A DNA stretch of 64,000 nt, from contig CP126191.1 of the NCBI GenBank assembly GCA_030272155.1, forward strand, positions 4,920,501-4,984,500, read 5' to 3'. This stretch comes from Tetradesmus obliquus (taxonomy: Eukaryota; Chlorophyta; Chlorophyceae; Sphaeropleales; Scenedesmaceae). The first letter of the stretch is position 1. Each line of letters starts with the position of its first letter. A program made the translations under genes and the position numbers. The notes below the pieces were generated by a model. The model had not been told where the DNA came from. It made no database searches and saw only the letters and a program-made list of their open reading frames with translations. Positions 34,556 through 44,958 of the stretch are shown piece after piece.

Positions 34556-35744
34556 CTGAGCAAGGCGTAAAAAGGCTTGGCTTGCTTTGCCCTCTGGCCC
34601 AGCCCAGTTGCGGCCCGCGAGTCGGAAGACCGTCTAGTGCAGCTTCTTTTAATGCTGGAAGCTATATTAGATAAGAGGAGTGGCGTCCTGCAGGCCGATA
34701 CTGCCTGCCTACGCAGCTACGCCGGGTCGCCGAAGAGACAGCACAGTTGACAGCCGTGCAGCGCGCAGTGGAAGCCCAGGCAGTCGGCTACAACTTCAGG
34801 AAGATGTGCTCAGCAATAGTTTAGTTGTGAGCGCTCGCTGGTACCCAAGCTGGCGCCTGGAGTTGTGTCATGGTCACAGCAGTAGGGCTACAGCAGAAGC
34901 AGGCAAGGTGCTGGTAATGCTCGAGGTGCTGCGGTGCCCTTGCAATCGCCTTTCACCACATGATGTGATTGGCTAGGCAACCCCTTGTGACTGTTGAGCG
35001 TGCTGGACTGCTGGTTCAGTGTCTGGAGTGTCCTTAAATTCCTTCTGCAGGCTGCTGCAGTTGGTGGCCTGCAGCGGCAGCCACGTGTTGCAGATGATGA
35101 CCCCTGCAACTGCTGCTATGGATCAGTGGATTGCCTGCCAGTAGTGCTGTCTGGGCAGTGTACTTTATTTGGTTTGTGTCTGCTGCGCGTAGGGAGCAGC
35201 AATGTGCTTGCATTCGCATTGCTGTTCTCACATCAGCCGTTGTCAAATGCATTACGTGTCTGGGCAGCTACCTGGGGCTGTGGTGGTGCCCTTACTTGTG
35301 GCGACAGTGTAGCCATCTGGTGGAGTTGCTGCATGTAGGTAGCGGTAGGAGTGGTTTTTTTTGTTTTTGTAGGTCAGCTTAGCTAGCCGCAGCGGTAGGA
35401 GTGGTTTTCTTCTTGCTTGGATGTAGTACAGCCTAGTGCTTGTCGTGCAGCAACAGCAGTGTGGTGTTGCAGCCAGGTCTCTGTAAGTGTGTATGCTTGC
35501 ATGCCCTATCATGCCGTGCGCTTGCATGCTTGCTTGCCATGCCATGCTGTTCCTTGGAGGCGGCCACTCCGTTCTGCTGCAGCATTGTGGTCAATTTGCT
35601 AGGCGGGCAGTAAGGCTGCAGACTTGCTGTTCCGTCGTGATGGTGGTGGGGGACGGAGTTGGAATTGAAACCCTACCTGGCTGGTATGATACGCCAGTTC
35701 AAGAGGCTGGAATTGCCTGGCCCCCATGTGTAACAAACACAAAC
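34556..35744 (+). mobile_element. Family B element, copy B3 (full length)
   Basis: It starts CTGAGCAAGGCGTAAAAAGG (subtype with GGCCCAGCCCAGTTG) and ends TGTAACAAACACAAAC. It follows the CT-rich tail of LINE A3 and is joined directly to the truncated copy B4. Confidence 0.85.
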
Positions 35745-35746
35745 TC

Positions 35747-36416
35747 GCAGATGATGACCCCTGCAACTGCTGCTATGGATCAGTAGATTGCCTGCCAGTA
35801 GTGCTGTCTGGGCAGTGTACTTTATTTGGTTTGTGTCTGCTGCGCGTAGGGAGCAGCAATGTGCTTGCATTCGCATTGCTGTTCTCACATCAGCCGTTGT
35901 CAAATGCATTACGTGTCTGGGCAGCTACCTGGGGCTGTGGTGGTGCCCTTACTTGTGGCGACAGTGTAGCCATCTGGTGGAGTTGCTGCATGTAGGTAGC
36001 GGTAGGAGTGGTTTTTTTTGTTTTTGTAGGTCAGCTTAGCTAGCCGCAGCGGTAGGAGTGGTTTTCTTCTTGCTTGGATGTAGTACAGCCTAGTGCTTGT
36101 CGTGCAGCAACAGCAGTGTGGTGTTGCAGCCAGGTCTCTGTAAGTGTGTATGCTTGCATGCCCTATCATGCCGTGCGCTTGCATGCTTGCTTGCCATGCC
36201 ATGCTGTTCCTTGGAGGCGGCCACTCCGTTCTGCTGCAGCATTGTGGTCAATTTGCTAGGCGGGCAGTAAGGCTGCAGACTTGCTGTTCCGTCGTGATGG
36301 TGGTGGGGGACGGAGTTGGAATTGAAACCCTACCTGGCTGGTATGATACGCCAGTTCAAGAGGCTGGAATTGCCTGGCCCCCATGTGTAACAAACACAAA
36401 CCAAACACAAACCAAA
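35747..36416 (+). mobile_element. Family B element, copy B4 (5' truncated)
   Basis: It starts internally at GCAGATGATGACCCC and keeps the 3' end with the longest tail seen, in which CAAACACAAACC is repeated. Confidence 0.85.
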
Positions 36417-36425
36417 CCTCGTAGA

Positions 36426-36796
36426 GCGTCAGTTATGCATGCTCCTGCTTGCTGCAGTCTGGTGAGTACAGCAGTGCCTTGATGCAATCATGCCAGACAT
36501 TCATGGTGAGCAGCACCTTTGTGCACCCCGCTTACTGTTTGGACCATGCTTGTCCTTCCCTGTGCGCTTTTTGCCTGGTGCGTGGAGCACATGCTGCTTT
36601 TCGTGCTGCTTTTCGCACTTGCTGCCCTGCATGTACATGTTCGTTTATGGGGAGATAGGGGCTGCGAGACGCCTCTGGAGTTTTCTTTGGTGGCGTCTTG
36701 TGGCTTGCTATCGAGTTCATACGATATGTGAGCTGAAAGTAGGGCGAGTGACTCACTCTCGGGTGATAGCTTGCCTTCTCCTGTAACAAGCCTCTT
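36426..36796 (+). mobile_element. LINE family A, short copy A4 inserted at the 5' end of A5
   Basis: 371 bp of the family A 3' UTR, from GCGTCAGTTATGC to the CCTCTT end. The perfect 9-bp direct repeat CCTCGTAGA flanks it at 36417-36425 and 36797-36805. The same CCTCGTAGA is the 5' start of both full-length LINE copies, so A4 landed within the first bases of the full-length copy A5. Confidence 0.9.
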
Positions 36797-37081
36797 CCTC
36801 GTAGACCTCTCTCTCGATGGCTTCTTCTTCTGTGATCCAGCATGCTGCACGGCAGCAGCTGACACACCCTCTTTTGCCTCTCTTCTTTTAGCTTCTTCGG
36901 CGCACCTAAGCCATCCACTACTCTGTGTTATAGCGCTTCGAGCAGCGTAGGCGGGAGCTGGCGCTCCTGCCCGGCTGGCCACGACCTGCCGGCCCGGGGC
37001 CTGCTGGACGCCCCTGCCGTGCCTGCTCGCCAACTATGGGCGCCTTAACCACCCTTTAGCTTCACATTACGTTATTTGCAG

Positions 37082-37143
37082 ATGCCTCGCAGCAATAGCC
37101 CCTCGCGGAAGCAGCAGCAGCAGCAGCAGCAGCAGCGCAAGCC

Positions 37144-37176
<33 letters not shown>

Positions 37177-38475
37177 ACGTAACAAGCTCAACAAGCCTCT
37201 GATCCTGCTCAAGGTGCCGACAGAGGATATAGCAGGACTGGACTGCTCCACGGCAGCTTTCACGGTGCGGTATCCTGCTCTTCTGCCTGAGCAGCGCGAG
37301 CTCGTCAGCAGCAACCTGCTACCAGCAGTAGGCGCGGTGTGCAGCGCGGCGTGCGGTGCAGCACAGCTTTCAGCAGATGAGGTGCAGCTGCACATCAACC
37401 CCCCTCGCTTCAGGGACACAGCAGACAAGCAGGGTACGTTCGTGGAGGTGCAGGCGGTTGGCCCAGTGGCCATGGCCAGTGCCCTCGCTGACATGCTCTC
37501 TGCTGAGGGCACTCTGCCCCTCCCGGAGCCATACTCTGCACCAGGCTTTCAAGGCGCCGCCATGCTGACAGTGGGACTGAACACGGGCGCCAGGCCCACG
37601 CTCAGTTACAGAGCCACGCGTGTCACAGGTGTCAATGTCTCGCTCAGCAACGCTGTGCTCCGCCGCTGCCTGGAAGGCGCCGGCTTCCACACAGCAGGCT
37701 GCTTCCCGGTGCCCAACGACGGTTGCGCAGCCAACATGGCTGACCGCCGCCTGGTTGTCGCGGTGCTGCCCCCGAGCACGGCCGGCTCGGGCTTGTTCGA
37801 CCTGCAGGTGGTCGACAGCTCTGGCGCCAGCCCGCTGCCGCGCTTCCAGCACAGCCAGGCCAGCATGGCTGTGCTGCCGCAGCCAGGGCCTAGCATGCCG
37901 CCCTGGCTGTGCACAAAGCAACAGCAGCAGCAACAGCAGCAGCAGGGAGCTGGCGCTGCTGCCACAGCCGAGGCAGCCGCAGCAGCTGCTGCCGCCGGCG
38001 GCAGCAGCAGCAGCAGTAGCAACAGCGACAGCGGCAGCAGCGCCACAAGCGGCACGTACGCCAACGTTGTTTCTGGCGGTGCAGGCGGCGCCAAGCTGCC
38101 CGACAGCAACAACAACAGCGGCAGCCGCAGCACCAGCAGCAACAGCAGCAGCAATACGGCTGCTGTCAGTCCTGATGACCAGCAGCCGCAGCAGCATGCG
38201 CAGCAGCAACAGCAGCAGCAGCCACCGCCGCCTCCTCCAGCAGGTGGTGTGCCTCCGGCGGCGCCAGGTGCCACCAGTGAAGTGACACCCCAGAAGCAGC
38301 AGCAGCAGCAGCAGCAGTCCACGCCGCCTCCAGCAGATGGTGTGCCCCCGGCAGCCTCAGCTGCCACCACTGCAGTGACGCCCCAGCAGCAGCACCAGCA
38401 GCAGCAGCAGTCCACGCCGTCTCTGGTTGATGGTGTACCTCCGGCAGCGTCAGCTGCCGCCAGTGAAGTGCCACC

Positions 38476-38507
<32 letters not shown>

Positions 38508-38571
38508 CCACGCCGGCTCCAGCAGATGGTGTGCCTCCGGCAGCGTCGGCTGCCACCACTGAAGTGACGCC

Positions 38572-38609
<38 letters not shown>

Positions 38610-39322
38610 CCACACCGGCTCCAGCAGATGGTGTGCCTGCTGCCTCGCTTCCTGCAGAGCCTGCTGCCGCACCCAAGGCGACGCCCAAGCAGCGACAGCA
38701 GCAGCAGCAACAGGGGCAGCGCAAGCAGCGGCAGCAGCAGCAACAGGGGCAGCCTACACAGCAGCAGCAGAAGCAGCAGCAGGTGCCGCCTCCAGCTGAG
38801 GCCGCGCCTGCTGCCGCGCTTGCGCTGTTGGCTGTCGAGGACCCGGCGGACTGGTATGAGTATGGGGCAGCCCCGCCGCAGCGCCAGCGCAAGCGGGCGC
38901 GGCCACGGCGGCGGCCGCAGCAGCAGCTGCCGGAGCCGCCGCTGAGCCTGTGCCTGCCGCCGCCGCGGCGTGCCAAGCGCCCAGCTGACTTCTCTGCCTC
39001 GGATTTTGCGTATTCGAGCAAGGCCGTGCAAGTCAGCCAAGGACAGCGCGCTGCAGTGGTGGCGCAGGACATGAAGGTGGCTTCAGCGGCGCCTGCGGCG
39101 CCGCGCCTTGGCCGGCCCCCGGTCCGCAAGCCCTCAGGGCACCAGGAAGCGCGCTGGAAGCTGCTACAGCAGCTGCAGTGGCAGCCTCACGACTTCCAGC
39201 TCTACCCTACCCCGCAGCAGCAGCAGCAGCAGCAGCCGCCGCCGCCGCAGCAGCAGCAACAGCAGGACAGCACTGCTGGCGCCGCGCCTCCCGGCGCGGC
39301 ACCCCCCTCCCACACCGCCTAA
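37082..39322 (+). CDS. LINE ORF1 protein (copy A5)
   Basis: 746 residues from ATG 37082 to TAA 39320-39322. L1-type ORF1 proteins coat the element RNA and assist target-primed reverse transcription. This one begins MPRSNSPSRKQQQ with two poly-Q blocks. A non-repetitive domain of about 210 residues follows (LNKPLILLKVPTEDIAGLDC through NMADRRLVVAVLPPSTAG); I recognise no RRM or CCHC in it. The middle is Q/S/A/N-rich. Five modules built on PADGVPPAAS and VTPQQQQ follow, then a strongly basic stretch (RQRKRARPRRRPQQQ) likely to bind nucleic acid. The ATG directly follows TTATTTGCAG, which looks like a splice acceptor. The stop abuts the ORF2 ATG in the same frame. ORF1 assignment is by position; its fold is unknown. 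Confidence 0.85.
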
Positions 39323-42300
39323 ATGCCCGGTACAACCGGGCCCCGAAGGGCTGGCATGCGTAAACACGCCCTGCGCATTGCCAGCCATAACGTGGGAGGC
39401 GTGGGCTGTGCGGGGCTCCTCGCCTGCGCAGCGCAGGCAGCAGCAGCTTGGGTGGACCTCAGGCTGCACATCGTTGCCGTGCAAGAGTGCAGATTGCAGT
39501 ATGATGAGGTTGCGCAGGTGATGACGGCTCTGAATGCAGCAGCAGCTCAGCGGGCTGCTGCCACGCAGCAGCCCCATCATGCAGGGTTTGACTACAAGTA
39601 CTGCATCAACACTGACCCCCTGCACCCCTACTCAGCTGGCAATCTCGTCTTGTGGCAGCGGCAGCTAGTATCCGAGGGCTCCCTGCAAGTGCTGCCTGAG
39701 GCTGATGCCGACAGGGACGCCCGCGGCCGTTTGATGGTGCTCCACTTCAAGTGGGGTGGCCATACTATCAATCTTGCTAACGTCTATTGTCCCAACGCCT
39801 CCGTGGACCGTCAGACCTACATTGCAGATACGCTGGCGCCGCTCTGGGCAGCCAATCCTGCCAACAGCATCTTCATTGGCGACTGGAACTTTGTGGATGA
39901 TCCTGCTGTTGACAGACGCTGCCTGGCCGGCCAGCCCACCACGTCTGACGCCCCGTCCCGGCGGGCTTGGCAAGCAGCGGCACCTGGTGCTGCTGATGCG
40001 TACCGGTGCTTGCACCCTACGCGCCGCAGCTACACGTTCATCCATCGCAACCCGCAGATTGGACATGTAGCGCGGCTGGATCGAGCTTATGTTGGCAGCG
40101 CACTGCGCGCCAGCGTGGTGTCCTGCACCACAGCTCCCTCCGGTGTTTCGGACCACTTCCCCCTGGTGCTTGAGCTGGCTCCCCTGCAGCCCCCCAAACC
40201 CACTGGCCCTGGCCTTGCCCGTGCCCGTGTGGACTTCTGGAGCAGCCTGCCCCACCGCGCCCAGCTGAAGGCATGGGTGCTTGTCGCGCTGCAGGGAGAG
40301 CCAGCATCCGACCCTGCCCGCCTTGTCTGGTGGCCTAGCTTCAAGCAGAGGCTGCTGGCCAAGTGCCGGGAGATTCGCAAGGCATGGCGCGCTGACACGG
40401 CGCTGCCGTCCTATGCTGCTGCCCAGCAGCAAGTGCAGGATGCCCTCACCCAGCTTGGCGCAGCAGCAGGCCAGCCGCAGATCGGCACAGCCATGGCAGC
40501 GCTGACTGCTGCTCGAGCGGCGCTCCGCGCCGCGCAGCAGGCAGCTTGGACAGCCAGCGAGCGCCTGCAGCGGCAGCAGTGGCTGCACCGCGGCGAACAG
40601 CCCAACCCCTGCATCACAGAGCAGTTGCGTGCCCTGGAGCGGTCTCCTACCTCACGGAAGGTGGTTGCTCTGCGCAGCGCGGCCGGCGCATATGTGTGGG
40701 AGGGTGCAGGGCCCGCCAAGGTGGCCATCACGCAGTGGGCTGGTGTGAGTGCGCAGCCGACAGTGGACCCAGCCGCCCAGGCTGCCATCCTCGCAGCCGT
40801 CGCCAGCTTGCCTCGGCAGCCAGCAGCAGCAGATGGCAGCACAACAGTTACAGAAGAAGCAGTTCTGAAGGCGCTGTCCGACTCCAAGCCCAACACGTCG
40901 CCTGGGTTGGATGGCTTGCCTGTTGCAGTTTACAAGCATTGCAAGGACCTGTTTGCGCCGGTCTTGGCGCGCGTGTTTACAGCAGTGGGCACCCTGGGGC
41001 AGACGCCAGCTGGCTTCTTGGATGGTGTGGTGATTGGCGTCTTCAAAGCTGGCGATGCTACCCTGGCTGCCAACTACCGCCCTATCACACTGCTCAACAC
41101 AGACTACAGGCTCTTGGCGAGAATCCTGGCGTCCCGCCTGCAGCAAGTGCTGGACCAGGCGATCTCCCCTACCCAAACAGCGTTCATTAAACAGCGCAGG
41201 ATTGGGCACAACATCATCACCGTGCAGCTGCTGCTGCATGCGCTGCCAGCAGACAGCACCGTGGTGACGGCGCTGCTGGATTTTGCCAAGGCATACGACA
41301 CCTTGGACAGGCCTTTCCTGCTGTCTGTCATGAGTGCTATGGGTGTGGGGCCAGAGTTCTGCAAGTGGGTGGAACTGTTGCTTACTAACACGCATGCGTG
41401 TGCTTGCATGAATGGCTTTGTTTCCGGCATGCGCAGGTTTGATGCTGGTGTGCGGCAGGGGTGCCCCTTGTCTCCCCTGCTGTACCTGTTTGTTGGTGAA
41501 GCCCTGCTGAGGTTCTTGCAGTCGAAAGGCATTGACATCAGCGTGCAAGGCATCACATTATCAGCGACACAGTTTGCGGATGACACGCAGGTCTACCTGC
41601 AGTCACCTGCACAGGTCCCACAGTTCTTGCTACATATGCAGGTTATGGCAGCCGCGTCTGGGCAGCAGCTCAATCTGCATAAATCAAAGTTACTATTGCT
41701 AGGTGCTGCTGCGCGGCAGCAGCACACAGCGCTCTCACAGCAGCATGCAGCGGGTGTGCTGCCCTTCTGTCCTGTGCTGCAGGCCAATGTGCTGGGTGTG
41801 TGTGTGGGCTCTGACTCTCCTGTAGACTGGAGTCAGAAGCTGGCTGCAGTGGATGCCGCGCTTGCGCGGCTGTCACACATACCACAATTGTCTGTGTTTG
41901 GCAGAGGCATGGGTAGCGCAGCGTATGGTGTCAGCACCCTGTTGTATGCAGCTGAATTTTCAGATATACCGGCAGATGTTGATCGGCAGCACCTTGTTGC
42001 GTCAGTTGGGAAGTTAGTGGATAGAGGGTTGGCGCCTGCGTCAACCGAACGGCGTTTTACTGGTGTAGCTGCTCGCCTGCTGGCGGGCAGGCCAGCTGAA
42101 GGGGGTTTTGGTGCTTTGCCATGGCTTGAACACATACGTGCACGGCATGCTTGGTGGGGCGCGCAGTTTGCTACTGCGCCGCCTGACACCGAGCTGCCCT
42201 GGATCCGCATTGGGCGGGCGCTGTTGCACTCCAAGCATAAGTGGTGGGGCCCCCTGTCCCTGTTTGACAGCAGCTCAGACACGCAAACGCCTATGGACCT

Positions 42301-43879
42301 GCCACATGCGTTTCCCCAGCAGTCGCTCCCTCCCCCACCACTGCGCCGCATGATTGCTGGTCTTCAAGCACTGGGCCCAGTCCGTGATGTGAAGGCGCTG
42401 GCACCAGCCGCGCCCTCCCCTGTGCTGCCCCTGCCGCATCCGCAGCAGCTGTCCGACATGCAGCAGCTGCGACAGCAGTTGCAGGCAGTGCAGGACGCGC
42501 CAGTGCTGGCGCCTGGGGCTTGGTGCAGCTTGGCGCCAGTGTTTGCCAACCCCTTCCTGCAAGCTGGGCTTGGGTTTGTGCCGGGCGGGCTGCAGTGCCT
42601 GCCGGTGCCCGCTAAGCGCAGGGAGCATGAGTGTCGTGGCGGCAAATGCAGGCCGCGTCTTCGCACTGTGGCTGATCTTATTCGGGCGTGGTATCTCATT
42701 CAGCGTGTTGTTCAGCAGCAGTTGCCGCACCCGTTGCTGCCTTACGGCTCCAACTACAGCAATGCTGACAACGAGGCTGAGGATTTGCAAGGCCTGGTTG
42801 ATAAACTGCCCGTTGCATGGACTATGGCTGTTTTGCCTGTTGTGCAGCATCCTGCCGCAGACCGGCCTTGGCCGCCTGCGGCTGTGCCGGACCCACCATG
42901 TATACCTTCTGCAGCAGAACAGCAAGTTGAGGCCATGTTGGTGGCTCGGCTGGGTTGGCAAAATGTCCGAGGCAAGGCTGTTCCTGTTGCACAATTGTCT
43001 GTTAGTGAAGCCACCTCACTGCAGCTTGGTCCGCTGCGTGCTGAGCGCCGTGCGAAGCGCACTGGGTTTGTCCAGGCTGCGCTGGGCTCAGGTGCTGCAC
43101 CAGCAGCAGTGATTGATGGCTTGAAGTGGGTGGCAGCTAACCAGAGCATGCTTTGGAAGATGCGCTGGGATAATAATTTCAAAGAGTTGTACTGGCGGCT
43201 TATTATGGATGGCCTGCCGACATCGCAGCGTATGCACAAGTCGGGTGACACTTGCATGTGTGGCGCTGCCTGTCCTGGTTGGGTTCATCATTTTTGGGAG
43301 TGCCCTGTTGCGGTAGCAGTGATTGACAGTGTGCTGTCTGAGTTGCCTGCTGCTTGGTGCACGCGGGCTGCAGGCCGCCCGCCGCTTGCTATGCGGCATG
43401 TTTGGTTGATGCAGCCGCCAGCTGGCCCTACTAAGCTCCGCAGGGGCGTTTGGAAGGTTGTCTGCCTAGCTGCTCTAAATGCCATGGATGTTGGCAGACG
43501 ACATGCTAATAAGCTGAGCATCCCGCCGCCCGCCCTGGCCGTGCAGCAGCCACCGCCGCTGCCGGCGGGCCAGGCGCTTATCACTGATACACTACAGCAT
43601 GCAGCTCTCACTGCTGCGCAGCAACAGCATAATCAGCTGGTAGAGCAGCGCCGACAGCAGCAGCAGCTGCATCAACAACAACAGCGACAACAGCTGGTAG
43701 CGCAGATGTTACAGGAGGCTAAGCAGCAAGCGGTGTTAAGGTTTTGGGAGTTGCTTGCTGATTTTGTGGCAACAGAGGCAGCGCCCGCTACTTGGCGGGT
43801 TGCGGTGCCTGGCAATCACCCGTTTCTGTGCTCTGATCCAGCGCAGCTGCGCATTGTACTGGCGCCCCGCTCTGGTTGA
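39323..43879 (+). CDS. LINE ORF2 protein: APE endonuclease, reverse transcriptase, CCHC (copy A5)
   Basis: 1518 residues. It nicks target DNA and copies the element RNA at the nick. The N-terminal APE-type endonuclease covers about 14-290, with LRIASHNVGGVG, VQECR (E55), GDWNFVDD (D187) and SDHFP (D277-H278), all expected catalytic motifs. The reverse transcriptase follows at about 510-800: NTSPGLDGLPVAVYKH, NYRPITLLNTDYRL, ALLDFAKAYDTLDR, GVRQGCPLSPLLYLF and the catalytic FADD box (751-754). A C-terminal CCHC-type motif starts near residue 1311 (CMCGAACPGWVHHFWECP), followed by a Q-rich basic helix. I see no RNase H. All catalytic motifs look intact, so the copy may be active. Its ATG follows the ORF1 stop without spacing and in the same frame, so translation needs reinitiation, readthrough or a separate message. 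Confidence 0.95.
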   Translation: MPGTTGPRRAGMRKHALRIASHNVGGVGCAGLLACAAQAAAAWVDLRLHIVAVQECRLQYDEVAQVMTALNAAAAQRAAATQQPHHAGFDYKYCINTDPLHPYSAGNLVLWQRQLVSEGSLQVLPEADADRDARGRLMVLHFKWGGHTINLANVYCPNASVDRQTYIADTLAPLWAANPANSIFIGDWNFVDDPAVDRRCLAGQPTTSDAPSRRAWQAAAPGAADAYRCLHPTRRSYTFIHRNPQIGHVARLDRAYVGSALRASVVSCTTAPSGVSDHFPLVLELAPLQPPKPTGPGLARARVDFWSSLPHRAQLKAWVLVALQGEPASDPARLVWWPSFKQRLLAKCREIRKAWRADTALPSYAAAQQQVQDALTQLGAAAGQPQIGTAMAALTAARAALRAAQQAAWTASERLQRQQWLHRGEQPNPCITEQLRALERSPTSRKVVALRSAAGAYVWEGAGPAKVAITQWAGVSAQPTVDPAAQAAILAAVASLPRQPAAADGSTTVTEEAVLKALSDSKPNTSPGLDGLPVAVYKHCKDLFAPVLARVFTAVGTLGQTPAGFLDGVVIGVFKAGDATLAANYRPITLLNTDYRLLARILASRLQQVLDQAISPTQTAFIKQRRIGHNIITVQLLLHALPADSTVVTALLDFAKAYDTLDRPFLLSVMSAMGVGPEFCKWVELLLTNTHACACMNGFVSGMRRFDAGVRQGCPLSPLLYLFVGEALLRFLQSKGIDISVQGITLSATQFADDTQVYLQSPAQVPQFLLHMQVMAAASGQQLNLHKSKLLLLGAAARQQHTALSQQHAAGVLPFCPVLQANVLGVCVGSDSPVDWSQKLAAVDAALARLSHIPQLSVFGRGMGSAAYGVSTLLYAAEFSDIPADVDRQHLVASVGKLVDRGLAPASTERRFTGVAARLLAGRPAEGGFGALPWLEHIRARHAWWGAQFATAPPDTELPWIRIGRALLHSKHKWWGPLSLFDSSSDTQTPMDLPHAFPQQSLPPPPLRRMIAGLQALGPVRDVKALAPAAPSPVLPLPHPQQLSDMQQLRQQLQAVQDAPVLAPGAWCSLAPVFANPFLQAGLGFVPGGLQCLPVPAKRREHECRGGKCRPRLRTVADLIRAWYLIQRVVQQQLPHPLLPYGSNYSNADNEAEDLQGLVDKLPVAWTMAVLPVVQHPAADRPWPPAAVPDPPCIPSAAEQQVEAMLVARLGWQNVRGKAVPVAQLSVSEATSLQLGPLRAERRAKRTGFVQAALGSGAAPAAVIDGLKWVAANQSMLWKMRWDNNFKELYWRLIMDGLPTSQRMHKSGDTCMCGAACPGWVHHFWECPVAVAVIDSVLSELPAAWCTRAAGRPPLAMRHVWLMQPPAGPTKLRRGVWKVVCLAALNAMDVGRRHANKLSIPPPALAVQQPPPLPAGQALITDTLQHAALTAAQQQHNQLVEQRRQQQQLHQQQQRQQLVAQMLQEAKQQAVLRFWELLADFVATEAAPATWRVAVPGNHPFLCSDPAQLRIVLAPRSG

Positions 43880-44481
43880 CCTTCCTGCCTCTGCATGTTG
43901 TGCTGTCAGCAGTTGTCGATTTTCCAGTTTCTGTCAAGGACATGTTGCATGTGTTGGGTGTCACAGCGCTGGTTTCTCAGCTCTTTCCTCCGTGCTGCAT
44001 GTTTCTGTCCTTGTCAGCCGTAAGGATTGCAGAAGCAGCAGAGCCCTAGTTTGCCTTAGTTTGCCTTAGTTTGCTTTGATTTGCCTGTCAGTCGTGCACT
44101 GCGTCAGTTATGCATGCTCCTGCTTGCTGCAGTCTGGTGAGTACAGCAGTGCCTTGATGCAATCATGCCAGACATTCATGGTGAGCAGCACCTTTGTGCA
44201 CCCCGCTTACTGTTTGGACCATGCTTGTCCTTCCCTGTGCGCTTTTTGCCTGGTGCGTGGAGCACATGCTGCTTTTCGTGCTGCTTTTCGCACTTGCTGC
44301 CCTGCATGTACATGTTCGTTTATGGGGAGATAGGGGCTGCGAGACGCCTCTGGAGTTTTCTTTGGTGGCGTCTTGTGGCTTGCTATCGAGTTCATACGAT
44401 ATGTGAGCTGAAAGTAGGGCGAGTGACTCACTCTCGGGTGATAGCTTGCCTTCTCCTGTAACAAGCCTCTCTCTCTCTCAC

Positions 44482-44927
44482 TTGTGGCGACAGTGTAGCC
44501 ATCTGGTGGAGTTGCTGCATGTAGGTAGCGGTAGGAGTGGTTTTTGTTTTTGTAGGTCAGCTTAGCTAGCCTCAGCGGTAGGAGTGGTTTTCTTCTTGCT
44601 TGGATGTAGTGCAGCCTAGTGCTTGTCATGCAGCAACAGCAGTGTGGTGTTGCAGCCAGGTCTCTGTAAGTGTGTATGCTTGCATGCCCTATCATGCCGT
44701 GCGCTTGCATGCTTGCTTGCCATGCCATGCTGTTCCTTGGAGGCGGCCACTCCGTTCTGCTGCAGCATTGTGGTCAATTTGCTAGGCGGGCAGTAAGGCT
44801 GCAGACTTGCTGTTCCGTCGTGATGGTGGTGGGGGACGGAGTTGGAATTGAAACCCTACCTGGCTGGTATGATACGCCAGTTCAAGAGGCTGGAATTGCC
44901 TGGCCCCCATGTGTAACAAACACAAAC
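44482..44927 (+). mobile_element. Family B element, copy B5 (5' truncated)
   Basis: The 3' 446 bp of family B inserted in the CT-rich tail of LINE A5. CTCTCAC occurs on both sides (44475-44481 and 44928-44934), a likely 7-bp target duplication, although the CT-rich context makes this less certain than for B2. Confidence 0.82.
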
Positions 44928-44958
44928 CTCTCACAAGCCTCTCTCTCTCACCCCTTCT

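Larger units (their letters stand above)
36797..44474 (+). mobile_element. Full-length LINE family A, copy A5 (L1-like, Zepp-like arrangement)
   Basis: About 7.7 kb. It has a 285-bp 5' UTR starting CCTCGTAGACCTCTCTCTCG, ORF1 (37082-39322), ORF2 (39323-43879), a 3' UTR of about 600 bp and a CT-rich 3' end containing TGTAACAAGCC. There are no long terminal repeats. The organisation, with ORF1, APE endonuclease plus reverse transcriptase and a C-terminal CCHC, is that of L1-type non-LTR retrotransposons. The head-to-tail clustering resembles Zepp of Chlorella. Both ORFs are intact, and the same ORFs recur in copy A7 exactly 9,340 bp to the right. Confidence 0.93.

Noticed and set aside
37606-39129. 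507-codon antisense open frame over LINE ORF1 (and its copy at 46946-48469)
   Set aside because: It reads poly-C/poly-A/poly-G from the antisense of CAG repeats. It is a shadow of the high-GC coding strand, not a gene.
39320-39322. UAA recoded as glutamine, as in some ulvophyte nuclear codes
   Set aside because: Host genes in the window end with TAA, TGA or TAG at the expected family C-termini, so general recoding is not supported. Local readthrough remains possible.
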